43,851 nucleotides of DNA, from positions 1-43,851 of the forward strand of contig QUFC01000039.1 in the NCBI GenBank assembly GCA_003478355.1, read 5' to 3'. The notes beneath the pieces were generated by a model. That model ran no database searches, had not been told where the DNA came from, and saw only the letters and a list, made by a program, of their open reading frames with translations. A program made the position numbers and the translations under genes. This document shows positions 36,054-43,851 of this stretch, one piece after another (within the stretch, counting starts at the first letter, position 1; each line of letters starts with the position of its first letter). Origin of the DNA: Lachnospiraceae bacterium AM48-27BH. Its GTDB lineage: Bacteria > Bacillota > Clostridia > Lachnospirales > Lachnospiraceae.

Positions 36054-36959
36054 AGGTTCCGTATTTTTTTAATTCATTGAGTGCCTCCGCAAATTTCTTA
36101 GAATAGGCGGTAGGGTTACCATTTAAGAGACGTCTGCGGTAATGACTCATATGGTGGCTCAGCTTATGATGGGTTTCGGACAGGCTGCGGAGTTTCTCAG
36201 CCAGTACTTCGGCCCGCTGCTGACGGTCAGTCAAGGACTGGGTCATTTCGCTTGCCCGCTGGGCTGCAGTATCGGCTGCCTTCATGGCACGGTCTGCAGC
36301 CTCTTCTTTTAATTCGCTGATCCGCATGACAGCACCATTCTTGATCTCCGATACCTTCTCGGAAGTTTCTGCTTTTAATAAAGCAAGCTGGATCTGCAGT
36401 TCTTCTGCTTCGGTCTTTAGCTTTGTCATGGATTCCAGCACACGGGCAAGATCCAGAGCTTCTTTGGTGGAACGGACGGTATCGTATACGAACAACACGG
36501 AAATCACGGCAATAAAGGTAAATTCCACGATCGGATTCAGCGAAGTCACGAAATTCGCAATAGGCTTGTGGATCACTTCGGTCATGAAGATGGTCAAAAA
36601 GCCCCAGGCAATGGATGAGCCAAGACAGATATAGCCGTTGATGTTGAATTTCTTATCACTGTAATCCCAGTAACGGACCTTAAACAGGCGTTCCATCACT
36701 GCTCCAGTTACATATTCCAGGGCAGTAGCGGCGATAAAACCGGCGATATAGACCAGAATTAAGTTATCCTGGTAAGGTAATGATACCCACAGCAGCAGAA
36801 TCGCGCCGCTCCGTAAAGTGGAAGCATTGGCAGACGCAGGAAACCACGGTTGACGAAATGATGTTGTTTGAAAGAAACATAGGTGGATTCAAAAATCCAG
36901 CCGAAAAAGCAATATAGATAGAAAAAGGTAATCCAGTGATACCAGGCATAGGTGTACAT
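36031..36959 (-). pseudogene. PF06541-type membrane protein with a coiled-coil tail, one single-base loss
   Basis: The minus strand starts MYTYAWYHWITFFYLYCFFGWIFESTYVSF, typical of the putative ABC-transporter type IV (CmpB-like) family. The frame breaks at about 36811, after PMLPLYG. One extra base restores GSGAILLLWVSLPYQDN and joins the first part to LEYVTGAVMERLFKVRYWDYSDKKFNINGYICLG. The restored protein is 309 residues: about five membrane helices in the first 190, then roughly 100 residues of Ala/Glu/Lys-rich coiled coil. GGAGGA precedes the ATG. Function is unknown. Confidence 0.8.
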
Positions 36960-37093
36960 GCGAAAAAATCCTCCTGTTATGAGTATTCTATCATCATACC
37001 TGTTTTTATGCGTTTCTTCAATCAAAATTCATCGAAATGAATGAGAAAATGGGTGATCTGTCAGGAGTCAAAGTTTTCTGAATGGAAATCTGG

Positions 37094-37122
37094 TTGCACC
37101 CCATGGATTTCTCATGTAGAAT
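37094..37122 (+). promoter_or_regulatory. Promoter of the ABC-F gene
   Basis: TTGCAC (37094-37099), 17 bases, TAGAAT (37117-37122), 38 bases before the ATG. The short leader leaves no room for a peptide-based attenuator of the kind found before antibiotic-resistance ABC-F genes. Confidence 0.65.
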
Positions 37123-37159
37123 GGGAATATCGAGCGATAAATAAGGAGTAATTATTTTT

Positions 37160-38713
37160 ATGAGTATTTTAAATGTAGAGCATTTAAGCCATGGATTTGG
37201 TGACCGCGCTATTTTCCATGACGTTTCTTTTCGGTTATTAAAAGGAGAGCATATTGGACTGGTAGGCGCCAACGGTGAGGGAAAATCCACCTTCATGAAC
37301 ATCATCACCGGCAAATTGCAGCCGGACGAGGGCAAGGTGGAGTGGTCCAAGAACGTCCGTGCCGGATATTTAGACCAGCATGCGGTTCTGGAAAAGGGCA
37401 TGACGATCCGGGACGTATTAAAGAGCGCATTTTCTTTCCTGTTTGAGATGGAAGAGCAGATGAATGAGATCTGTGACAAGATGGGTGAGGCGTCTGAGAA
37501 TGAGATGAACCAGATGATGGAGGAACTTGGAACGATCCAGGATCTTCTCATGGCTCATGATTTCTATATTATTGATTCAAAGGTGGAGGAAGTCGGAAGG
37601 GCATTGGGACTGGATGAGATCGGACTGGATAAGGACGTCACGGAGCTTTCTGGCGGACAGAGAACGAAGGTACTGCTCGGCAAGCTGCTTCTGGAAAAAC
37701 CGGATATCCTGCTTCTGGATGAGCCTACCAATTATCTGGATGTGCAGCATATCGAGTGGCTGAAGCGGTATCTGTTAGATTATGAGAATGCTTTTGTCCT
37801 GATCTCCCATGATATTCCATTCTTAAACAGTGTTGTAAACCTGATCTATCATATGGAAAACCAGCGCCTGGACCGCTATGTGGGCGATTATAATAAGTTC
37901 CAGGAGGTTTATGAGGTCAAGAAGGCACAGCTGGAGGCAGCTTATAAGAGACAGCAGCAGGAGATTGCAGAATTAGAGGATTTCGTGGCGAGAAATAAAG
38001 CCCGCGTTGCGACCAGAAATATGGCCATGTCCAGACAGAAAAAGCTGGATAAGATGGATATCATCGAACTGGCCAAAGAAAAACCGAAGCCAGAATTTGT
38101 GTTCCAGGAGGCAAGAACCGCCGGAAAGATCATTTTCGAGACGAAGGATCTGGTGATCGGTTACGATGAAGCACTCTCCAGACCGCTGAATCTGACGATG
38201 GAGCGCGGTGAGAAGGTTGTCTTAAAGGGTGCCAACGGAATTGGAAAAACGACATTATTAAAGAGTATTCTGGGGCTGATCCCTTCCCTGGGCGGCAAGG
38301 TGGAGCTTGGAGATTATCTGGAGATCGGATACTTTGAGCAGGAGATGGCACCGGGCAATACGACCACCTGTATCGAAGAAATCTGGAAAGAATTTCCATC
38401 CTATACCCAGTATCAGGTGCGTTCTGCCCTGGCCAAATGTGGTCTGACTACCAAACACATCGAGAGCCAGGTACGCGTCTTAAGCGGCGGCGAGCAGGCC
38501 AAGGTGCGCCTGTGCAAGCTGATCAACCGCCCGACCAATGTGCTATTGCTGGACGAGCCGACCAATCACCTGGATGTAGATGCCAAGGATGAATTAAAAC
38601 GTGCGCTCAAGGCATACAAGGGCAGTATCCTTCTGATCTGCCATGAGCCGGACTTTTATGAGGGTGTGGCGACGAAGGTGATTGACTGCAGCACCTGGGC
38701 ACTACGGGGATAA
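37160..38713 (+). CDS. ABC-F family ATPase (YbiT-like)
   Basis: A 517-residue protein with two ABC ATPase domains and no membrane segment. The first has Walker A GANGEGKST, signature LSGGQ and Walker B LLLDEPTNYLD. The second has GANGIGKTT, LSGGE and LLLDEPTNHLD. The linker between them (about 240-310) is a charged helical hairpin, as expected for proteins that enter the ribosomal E site. The length and the lack of a C-terminal extension fit the housekeeping YbiT group rather than resistance factors, but this is a tentative subfamily call. AAGGAG precedes the ATG. Terminator at 38757. Confidence 0.93.
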   Translation: MSILNVEHLSHGFGDRAIFHDVSFRLLKGEHIGLVGANGEGKSTFMNIITGKLQPDEGKVEWSKNVRAGYLDQHAVLEKGMTIRDVLKSAFSFLFEMEEQMNEICDKMGEASENEMNQMMEELGTIQDLLMAHDFYIIDSKVEEVGRALGLDEIGLDKDVTELSGGQRTKVLLGKLLLEKPDILLLDEPTNYLDVQHIEWLKRYLLDYENAFVLISHDIPFLNSVVNLIYHMENQRLDRYVGDYNKFQEVYEVKKAQLEAAYKRQQQEIAELEDFVARNKARVATRNMAMSRQKKLDKMDIIELAKEKPKPEFVFQEARTAGKIIFETKDLVIGYDEALSRPLNLTMERGEKVVLKGANGIGKTTLLKSILGLIPSLGGKVELGDYLEIGYFEQEMAPGNTTTCIEEIWKEFPSYTQYQVRSALAKCGLTTKHIESQVRVLSGGEQAKVRLCKLINRPTNVLLLDEPTNHLDVDAKDELKRALKAYKGSILLICHEPDFYEGVATKVIDCSTWALRG

Positions 38714-38756
38714 AAGTCAGACAAAGTAAGAACAGTTGAATAAACAAGGATAGAGA

Positions 38757-38794
38757 AAGTGGTGTTTGGCGATGAAACCAGACACCACTTTTTT
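38757..38794 (+). terminator. Terminator of the ABC-F gene
   Basis: AAAGTGGTGTTTGG pairs with CCAGACACCACTTT (one mismatch) and ends in six T residues, which also start repeat copy C. Confidence 0.88.
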
Positions 38795-38923
38795 GTGTCA
38801 TAGGAAACTTTGTCCTATGACACAAAAAAACGCTCCGCTAAGGAGCGCACTGCGGCGGAGTGGAAGAATGTCGCTAAAGCGACCCGCCGCAGGCGGAGAA
38901 TCCTGCAAGCAGGATTCTTTTTT
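38789..38923 (+). repeat. Multi-hairpin intergenic repeat, copy C (variant)
   Basis: The first hairpin is TTTTTTGTGTCATAGGA with TCCTATGACACAAAAAA. Then come CGCTCC-GCTAA-GGAGCG, CTGCGGCGG with CCGCCGCAG enclosing GTCGCTAAAGCGAC, and GAATCCTGC-AA-GCAGGATTC followed by six T residues. Compared with copies A and B, the arm sequences differ but the pairing is kept. It separates the convergent ABC-F and lysR genes. Confidence 0.85.
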
Positions 38924-38926
38924 GCT

Positions 38927-39889
38927 TTACGGTGTGACTTGTGTATATAATTGTTTTGGTATTACCTCATTTTTCAATATCTCTACGGTCTCATGAATGA
39001 GTGGAAGAAATTCGGTTTCTTCACGCCAGGCAACGGAACATGGGCGGGAGTCAGGTAAATCTGGTAATATACAGTAATCCAGAGTATTCTGTCGATCCAG
39101 TGCGGAAATGGAAATGAGGATTGCGGCAGAAATAAATTGGACGCCAAGTCCTTCTTTGGTCAGCCTTAGTCCAGTTGTCATCATATCGATCACGATGCTG
39201 CTTTTTGGATGAATGCCGTAAAGTCCGATCATGCGCTGAAAAGTGCGGTACATTCCATTGGCAGGAGGCGGGGCAATAAATGGAAGGTTTTGTAACTTTT
39301 CTGGGTCTAATAAATAGGGATGATCTGGTGAATTATGTTCTTGTTCTTCTTCTGGCACTAATCCATATTTCTTATGTGCTACCAGCAAAATTCGTTCTGT
39401 TGAAATTGGCTCTATGACCAGGGGAACTTCGCTGCTTGGGATTTCTGTAAGGGAGCCAATAGCCAGATCAATCGAAGATTTTTCCAGCAGCCGCTGCAGA
39501 TGCCGCTCTGTGCCAAGGGAAATAACAAAATTCATGTCAGGATGTTGTTTTGACAAAATCCGTAATAAAGGTGGAAGACAATAGTGCCCCCTTACACGGG
39601 AAGAACCGATGCGAAAGGTCTGTGCAGGATTCTGGACACTTTTTAATTCTCCTCGCAGAATCTGTTCTTCTTCTGAAATTTCTGTCATTTTCTCAATGTA
39701 TCGTCTGCCGGCAGGGGTGATGGTAATTGGGTTCTTTTTTCGGTCAAAAAGCTTGACTCCCAGGTTTTCTTCCAATCGGTTCAGGTACATCGTCAGCGTT
39801 GGCTGTGAAATATATAATTTCTTTGCGGCGCGTGTCAGATTCTGCTCTTCAGCAATGGCCAACACATAATCCAACTTCTCATATAACAT
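38927..39889 (-). CDS. LysR-family transcriptional regulator
   Basis: A 320-residue protein with an N-terminal winged helix (LAIAEEQNLTRAAKKLYISQPTLTMYLNRLEENLGVKLFDR) and the two-lobed effector-binding domain (FRIGSSRVRGHYCLPPLLRIL). It is divergent from the two enolase-superfamily genes and the permease, the usual arrangement for a LysR activator of a catabolic operon with a pathway intermediate as co-inducer. AGGAGG precedes the ATG on the minus strand. The shared 231-base gap holds an AT-rich inverted repeat with the T-N11-A form of LysR sites. Confidence 0.92.
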   Translation of the reverse strand: MLYEKLDYVLAIAEEQNLTRAAKKLYISQPTLTMYLNRLEENLGVKLFDRKKNPITITPAGRRYIEKMTEISEEEQILRGELKSVQNPAQTFRIGSSRVRGHYCLPPLLRILSKQHPDMNFVISLGTERHLQRLLEKSSIDLAIGSLTEIPSSEVPLVIEPISTERILLVAHKKYGLVPEEEQEHNSPDHPYLLDPEKLQNLPFIAPPPANGMYRTFQRMIGLYGIHPKSSIVIDMMTTGLRLTKEGLGVQFISAAILISISALDRQNTLDYCILPDLPDSRPCSVAWREETEFLPLIHETVEILKNEVIPKQLYTQVTP

Positions 39890-39964
39890 AAAATCCTCCT
39901 ATTTTTGTGTATGTTGTACAAATAAAAACCACTTATTTTGGTAATATTACTGTAAATATAGATA

Positions 39965-39987
39965 AATTATAAAATTAATTTATAATT
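39965..39987. promoter_or_regulatory. Inverted repeat in the lysR/dehydratase intergenic region
   Basis: AATTATAAA (39965-39973) and TTTATAATT (39979-39987) are perfect inverted repeats five bases apart. The spacing and symmetry fit a LysR-type binding site. A TTGTACAA palindrome also lies close to the lysR start. Possible plus-strand promoter boxes (TTGGAC at about 40005, TATTAT at about 40026) follow, with a short spacer of 15 bases. Confidence 0.45.
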
Positions 39988-40120
39988 CGCTCAAAAAAAT
40001 GATATTGGACACTCTTTACACCCTATATTATGATGGATTTACAATAAAAAAGCAACAGAAATATAAATATTTTTGATTGCGAATCAGCTTGAACTGCTGT
40101 ATTGGGAAGGGAGTGTAACT

Positions 40121-41197
40121 ATGAAAATTACAGATGTACGTGTGGAACATTATCGTTGGCCGAAGGCAAAACCAATCGCCAATGGAAAACACACTTACAC
40201 CCACAATGACTTAAACCTGCTTGTAATCGATACCGATGAAGGAATTACCGGTTATGGATGCAGCTGGGCCATTGAATTTGCCGAGAGTATGGGGAAAGCC
40301 ATCATTGGCATGGATCCTCTTTGCAATGAACAGATTTTTGCAAAGACCTATGTTCCTAAATTTATTGGACGTCGTGGAACCAGCGCAAAGACGGTATCTG
40401 CCATCGATATGGCCGTCTGGGATATCAAGGCAAAAGCGGCGAATCTTCCGCTTTACAAACTTCTTGGAGGTGCCAGAGACCGGGTGGACTGCTATGTGGC
40501 AGGCGGTTATTATGCACCAGGAAAAGGTATTAAAGAACTCCAGCAGGAAATGGATGAATATTTAAGCTGGGGAATTCATGCGGTCAAGATGAAAGTCGGT
40601 GGTATAAGCATGCGTGAGGACGCAGCTCGTGTGAAAGCGGTTCGTGAGGTGATCGGTGATGATACGGTTCTGATGATGGATGCCAACTGTGCTTATCGGT
40701 TCTATGAAGCCATTGAGTTTGGCAAAATGGTGGAAGAATATCGTCCATATTGGTTTGAAGAACCGGTGGATGCAGATGATTATGATGGATACAGCAAAGT
40801 TGCTGCGAAGTGCAACATTCCGATCGCCGGAGGCGAGAATGAGGTTACCCGCTTTGGTTTCCGTGATCTGTTAAAGACTCAGGCAATCAGCATATTAAAT
40901 CCAGATGCGGCCTGCCTTGGTGGTGTTACAGAATTTATGAAAGTAGCAGCTATGGCAGATGCCAATGGCATTGTTATGAGCCCTCATGGCCAGCAGCAGA
41001 TTCATGTGCACCTGGATTGTGCAGTTCCTAATGTAAATTTTGCGGAATTTTATCCGCCACAGTACGATGCGAAAGTATACGAAGCATTTAAAAATCCAGT
41101 TATTTTTAATGCAGATGGTACGGTAAGCCCTTCTGAGGCTCCAGGTGTAGGCTTGGATATCAACCGGGAGGCACTGGCGGATTTCCGGATTAAGTGA
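40121..41197 (+). CDS. Mandelate racemase/muconate lactonizing enzyme family protein
   Basis: A 358-residue enolase-superfamily enzyme that would abstract the alpha-proton of a carboxylate (racemization, epimerization or dehydration of a sugar acid). The metal ligands are D187 (MMDAN), E213 (WFEEP) and E239 (GGENE). The acid-base groups are K158 of the K156-M-K158 pair and the H289-D262 dyad, spaced as in mandelate racemase. GGGAAGGGAG precedes the ATG at 40121. First gene of an apparent operon with a second family member and a permease, facing a LysR gene. Its substrate cannot be read from the sequence. Confidence 0.9.
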   Translation: MKITDVRVEHYRWPKAKPIANGKHTYTHNDLNLLVIDTDEGITGYGCSWAIEFAESMGKAIIGMDPLCNEQIFAKTYVPKFIGRRGTSAKTVSAIDMAVWDIKAKAANLPLYKLLGGARDRVDCYVAGGYYAPGKGIKELQQEMDEYLSWGIHAVKMKVGGISMREDAARVKAVREVIGDDTVLMMDANCAYRFYEAIEFGKMVEEYRPYWFEEPVDADDYDGYSKVAAKCNIPIAGGENEVTRFGFRDLLKTQAISILNPDAACLGGVTEFMKVAAMADANGIVMSPHGQQQIHVHLDCAVPNVNFAEFYPPQYDAKVYEAFKNPVIFNADGTVSPSEAPGVGLDINREALADFRIK

Positions 41198-41208
41198 GGT
41201 GGTTTTCG

Positions 41209-42384
41209 ATGAGGATTACAGATTTTAAAGTATTGCGTGCAAATCGTGCGGTTTATTGCAAGATCTATACGGATGAAGGAATTGTTGGTCTGGGCGAGAG
41301 CGGTGCATGGGGATTTTTGGAAGCTTCTGCCCAGGCGATGATTACCATGTCAGAATATTTGATTGGAAAGGATCCGCTGGATATTGAGCATCATTGGCAG
41401 TATCTTTACCGTTTTTCCCATTTTCGTGGTGCAGCGGTCATGGGAGCTATGTCTGCCATTGATATTGCCCTTTATGATATTGCAGGAAAATATTTTCATG
41501 TGCCGGTTTACCGCCTGTTAGGTGGAAAATGCCGTGATAAGGTGCGGGTTTACAATCATACAGCAGGACGCACAGAGGAAGAACTGGTTGAAAATGTAAT
41601 GAAAGGTGTGGAGCAGGGTTATACAGCTTTAGGCCATTTGAATCCTTATCTGGATGAGCCACGGACAGAGCCATTTAAAGATGGAAATGCCGCTCTGTTA
41701 TATAAGGCAGAACATCGTATTGCGAAGGTTCGTGAGGCAGTTGGTGAAGATATTGATCTCTGTCTGGAACTGCATCGCCGCCTGGAGCCTGGTCTTGCAG
41801 TTCAGCTTTCGGCAAGACTGGAACCTTATAATCCGATGTTTTTGGAAGATCCGATCCGGCCGGATAATTTTGACGAGATGGGACATGTTGCTGCACAGTG
41901 CCGTATCCCGATCGCAACTGGGGAACGGATCAATACCTACCATGAATTTGAAATGCTGTTAGAGCGCAACGCCTGCAGCTATGTGCGCGCGTCTCTTGGC
42001 GTATGCGGTGGATTTACCGGCGCAAAGAAAATTGCAGCGATTGCGGAAGCTCATCATAAGAGTCTTATTCCCCACAATCCGTGCAGTCCGGTTATGACAA
42101 ACGCAGTACTGCAGTTTGTGGCGGCAACGGACAATATCGCTATTACTGAGTATCCGAATCCATTTGCTGCTTCTACGGCAGATCACTTGACAGGCAGTGG
42201 TGTGAAACTTCGCCAGTGTGATATGGTAGACCATATTCCTGAATTTAAGGATGGTTATCTGTTTGTTCCAGAAGAGCCGGGCATTGGTATCGATGTAATT
42301 CCGGATTTGGAAGAAAAATTCCCGTTCCGTCCACATAAGGTTATGACTCGTTTAAATATTGACGGATCGATCTGCGATCAGTAA
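41209..42384 (+). CDS. Second enolase-superfamily enzyme, galactonate dehydratase-like
   Basis: A 391-residue member of the mandelate racemase/muconate lactonizing superfamily. Candidate metal ligands are E187 (in CLELHRR), E213 (FLEDP) and E239 (TGERI), with H189 and H289 (IPHNP) as acid-base residues. That layout recalls D-galactonate dehydratase and its relatives (DgoD/RspA group), although the first ligand is Glu instead of the usual Asp. Pairing lysines on the other face are not evident. GAGGTGG precedes the ATG, 11 bases after the first enzyme's stop. It probably acts on the same or the next compound of the pathway. Confidence 0.88.
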   Translation: MRITDFKVLRANRAVYCKIYTDEGIVGLGESGAWGFLEASAQAMITMSEYLIGKDPLDIEHHWQYLYRFSHFRGAAVMGAMSAIDIALYDIAGKYFHVPVYRLLGGKCRDKVRVYNHTAGRTEEELVENVMKGVEQGYTALGHLNPYLDEPRTEPFKDGNAALLYKAEHRIAKVREAVGEDIDLCLELHRRLEPGLAVQLSARLEPYNPMFLEDPIRPDNFDEMGHVAAQCRIPIATGERINTYHEFEMLLERNACSYVRASLGVCGGFTGAKKIAAIAEAHHKSLIPHNPCSPVMTNAVLQFVAATDNIAITEYPNPFAASTADHLTGSGVKLRQCDMVDHIPEFKDGYLFVPEEPGIGIDVIPDLEEKFPFRPHKVMTRLNIDGSICDQ

Positions 42385-42423
42385 TTTACTTGCAAATATT
42401 TTGTTACGAAAGGAAGAAGAAAT

Positions 42424-43743
42424 ATGAGTACACAGCTTATTATCTGTCTGGTAATTTTTGCTTTAACCTGTATTGGTTATATGACTGGCGTCTGGAGTCT
42501 TGGGACAGTCGCTATGGCTTCTTTAGTTGCCCTGTCTTTAACGGGATGTCTTGCGCCGTCTGAGGCACTTGCTTATTTTTCTAATAATAATGTGATCATG
42601 ATCGGTGCCATGAGTGTTGTGGCAGCGGGTTTTAACCGCACTAAATTCTGTACCGACCTTGCAACTGGCATTTCCAAAATGGCAAAAGGAAGTCTTTCTA
42701 AGGTTTTGTTAATGTACTGTATTCTTGCCATGCTTCTGACCCAGATGGTGCAGAGCCCGGTTGTTGTTTTTGGTATTGTGGCTCCTCTTTGTATGGCTTC
42801 TGCAGAAAGCCTGGGGATTTCCAAAACCAAAATTTCTTTACCACTTGGCATTGTTGCCATATCAACCTGCTGTACACTTCCAATTGGTACCGGTGCAACT
42901 CAGGCTGCGGAACTGAATGGTTATATTATTTCCTATTATGATAAGATTGCGAATTTTACAGGCACAATGCCTGAGGTCGGGTTCTTTGATCCAATGAAAG
43001 CCCGTCTGCCAATGCTGATTTTCAGTGTTCTTTATTGCGCGTTTGTCATGCCGAAGTTTTGTCCAGAAGCTCCTTCTGTAGCAACTGCAGAAAGCAGTCA
43101 GAAAGAGACTGCAGCCAGAGAACCACTTCCAGCTTTTGCAGAGGTGGCTGGTATTGTGATTTTCTTCGGTGTTGCTATTGCCTTAATGCTTCAGGCAAAT
43201 GTGCTTAAGATGGTTCAGATTTGGCAGATCTGTATCATTGGCGCAGTTCTCATGATTATCTTTGGTGTTTTAAAGCCAAGAGAAGCACTGCAGTCCATTC
43301 CTGTCAGTATGTTGCTCTTAATTGTAGGTGCTCTTGCCATGGCTGGCGCTCTTTCTGCAACTGGTACTGGTGATTTTATTGGTGGCGGTATTGCCAAGAT
43401 TGTTACAGCTGTGAATAACAATTACATTGTTGGTTTGATTTTCTTTGTGGTTCCGTTCATCCTGACGCAGTTTATGTCAAATCGTGGCGCAATGTTGATT
43501 TTCATTCCGATCGCCATTGCCACTTGTTATCAGAATGGCGGCGATCCTCGTGGCCTGATTATTCTGATCCAGGCAGGTGCTCTGACTGCGTTCATGACCC
43601 CAATGGCTACTGGAGCAGTTCCTTACATGATGGAATATGGCGGATATGATCAGAAAGATCTTTTAAAGAGCGGCTGGCTTTTTGCTATTCTTGGATGTAT
43701 CATTTCTGTTGGATGGATTATGACCATCATGCCAGTATTATAA
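42424..43743 (+). CDS. Ion-transporter-superfamily permease (SLC13/DASS-like)
   Basis: A 439-residue membrane protein with about 11 hydrophobic segments. It shows the two-fold repeat of this superfamily: FSNNNVIMIGAMSVVAAGF and STCCTLPIGTGATQ in the first half, then LLLIVGALAMAGALSATGTGDFI and QFMSNRGAMLIFIPIAIA in the second. The family carries di- and tricarboxylates and other organic anions with Na+ or H+. AAAGGAAGAAG precedes the ATG, 39 bases after the second enzyme. As the last gene of the operon it is the likely importer of the acid that the two enzymes process. An inverted-repeat hairpin follows. Confidence 0.88.
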   Translation: MSTQLIICLVIFALTCIGYMTGVWSLGTVAMASLVALSLTGCLAPSEALAYFSNNNVIMIGAMSVVAAGFNRTKFCTDLATGISKMAKGSLSKVLLMYCILAMLLTQMVQSPVVVFGIVAPLCMASAESLGISKTKISLPLGIVAISTCCTLPIGTGATQAAELNGYIISYYDKIANFTGTMPEVGFFDPMKARLPMLIFSVLYCAFVMPKFCPEAPSVATAESSQKETAAREPLPAFAEVAGIVIFFGVAIALMLQANVLKMVQIWQICIIGAVLMIIFGVLKPREALQSIPVSMLLLIVGALAMAGALSATGTGDFIGGGIAKIVTAVNNNYIVGLIFFVVPFILTQFMSNRGAMLIFIPIAIATCYQNGGDPRGLIILIQAGALTAFMTPMATGAVPYMMEYGGYDQKDLLKSGWLFAILGCIISVGWIMTIMPVL

Positions 43744-43751
43744 TGATACCA

Positions 43752-43814
43752 GGGTCAAAAGGTCAGAAGTTCGACGCAAGCTTGCTTGCAGGAGAATTTT
43801 TGACCTTGGGACCC
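43752..43814 (+). repeat. Palindromic hairpin unit after the permease gene
   Basis: GGGTC-AA-AAGGTCA (43752-43765) pairs with TGACCTT-GG-GACCC (43801-43814), enclosing CGCAAGCTTGCTTGC. There is no T-run at its end, so it is not a simple terminator. It looks like a palindromic repeat unit, but no second copy is in the window. The last 37 bases show nothing further. Confidence 0.5.
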
Positions 43815-43851
43815 GCCAAAAACATGAGTAAGTAGCCATTTTTCAAAGAAA

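Noticed and set aside
37123..37159. Antibiotic-inducible attenuator before the ABC-F gene
   Set aside because: Short leader without a coding mini-frame or terminator, and the protein looks like the housekeeping YbiT group.

Overview
The window looks like chromosome of a Gram-positive, probably spore-forming gut anaerobe of the Clostridia, most likely Lachnospiraceae. This is inferred from near-consensus TTGACA-N17-TATAAT promoters with strong Shine-Dalgarno sites, a T-box leader on a short archaeal-type prolyl-tRNA synthetase, a CotS-type spore-coat kinase, a YesL-type DUF624 protein, ECF-type thiamine-precursor uptake and TPP riboswitches. No phage or conjugative module is visible; the only hint of a transposon is an unidentified C-terminal ORF at the left edge.

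Layout. 1-4.0 kb: partial ORF, frameshifted glycerol kinase, tRNA-Arg(ACG), then kduI with a GntR/FCD regulator and a palindromic operator. 4.1-7.8 kb: YgjP-type metalloprotease, RecJ-like nuclease, glyA. 8-15.2 kb: BCCT transporter, orphan lipoprotein, zinc-dependent phospholipase C-like protein, sodium:alanine symporter, Na+/Ca2+ exchanger, a structured 430-base gap and a YczE-like membrane protein. 15.3-20.3 kb: thiamine region with two divergent TPP-riboswitch operons, thiW-thiM (minus) and thiE-thiD-thiC (plus). 20.5-28.5 kb: a membrane-anchored protein with a discoidin-like C-terminus, SIMPL lipoprotein, cyclophilin, GNAT acetyltransferase, membrane proteins, a hemolysin III homologue, a pseudouridine synthase carrying a cluster of DnaA boxes, and NudC. 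28.6-38.7 kb: T-box/proS, cca, CotS-like kinase, phosphoglucomutase, acyltransferase, PF06541 protein, ABC-F ATPase. 38.9-43.7 kb: a LysR regulator divergent from two enolase-superfamily enzymes and an ion-transporter-superfamily permease, which looks like a catabolic operon for an unidentified sugar acid or related carboxylate.

Three signals cut across the gene list. First, a roughly 130-base multi-hairpin repeat occurs three times in full and once degenerate. Every copy starts in the T-tract of a Rho-independent terminator, and arm-for-arm sequence swaps between copies preserve the hairpins. Second, a 133-base element with terminal inverted repeats lies between thiD and thiC, with two solitary ends elsewhere. 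Third, seven single-base losses break glpK (twice), thiC, the hemolysin III gene (twice), the PF06541 gene and the 3' end of the phosphoglucomutase gene. Each can be repaired by lengthening a short homopolymer by one base, so sequencing error is more likely than gene decay.

The thiamine genes supply the pyrimidine moiety de novo (ThiC, ThiD) and obtain the thiazole by uptake and salvage (ThiW, ThiM); ThiE joins the two. No thiazole-synthesis genes (thiG, thiF, thiS, thiH) are present here.
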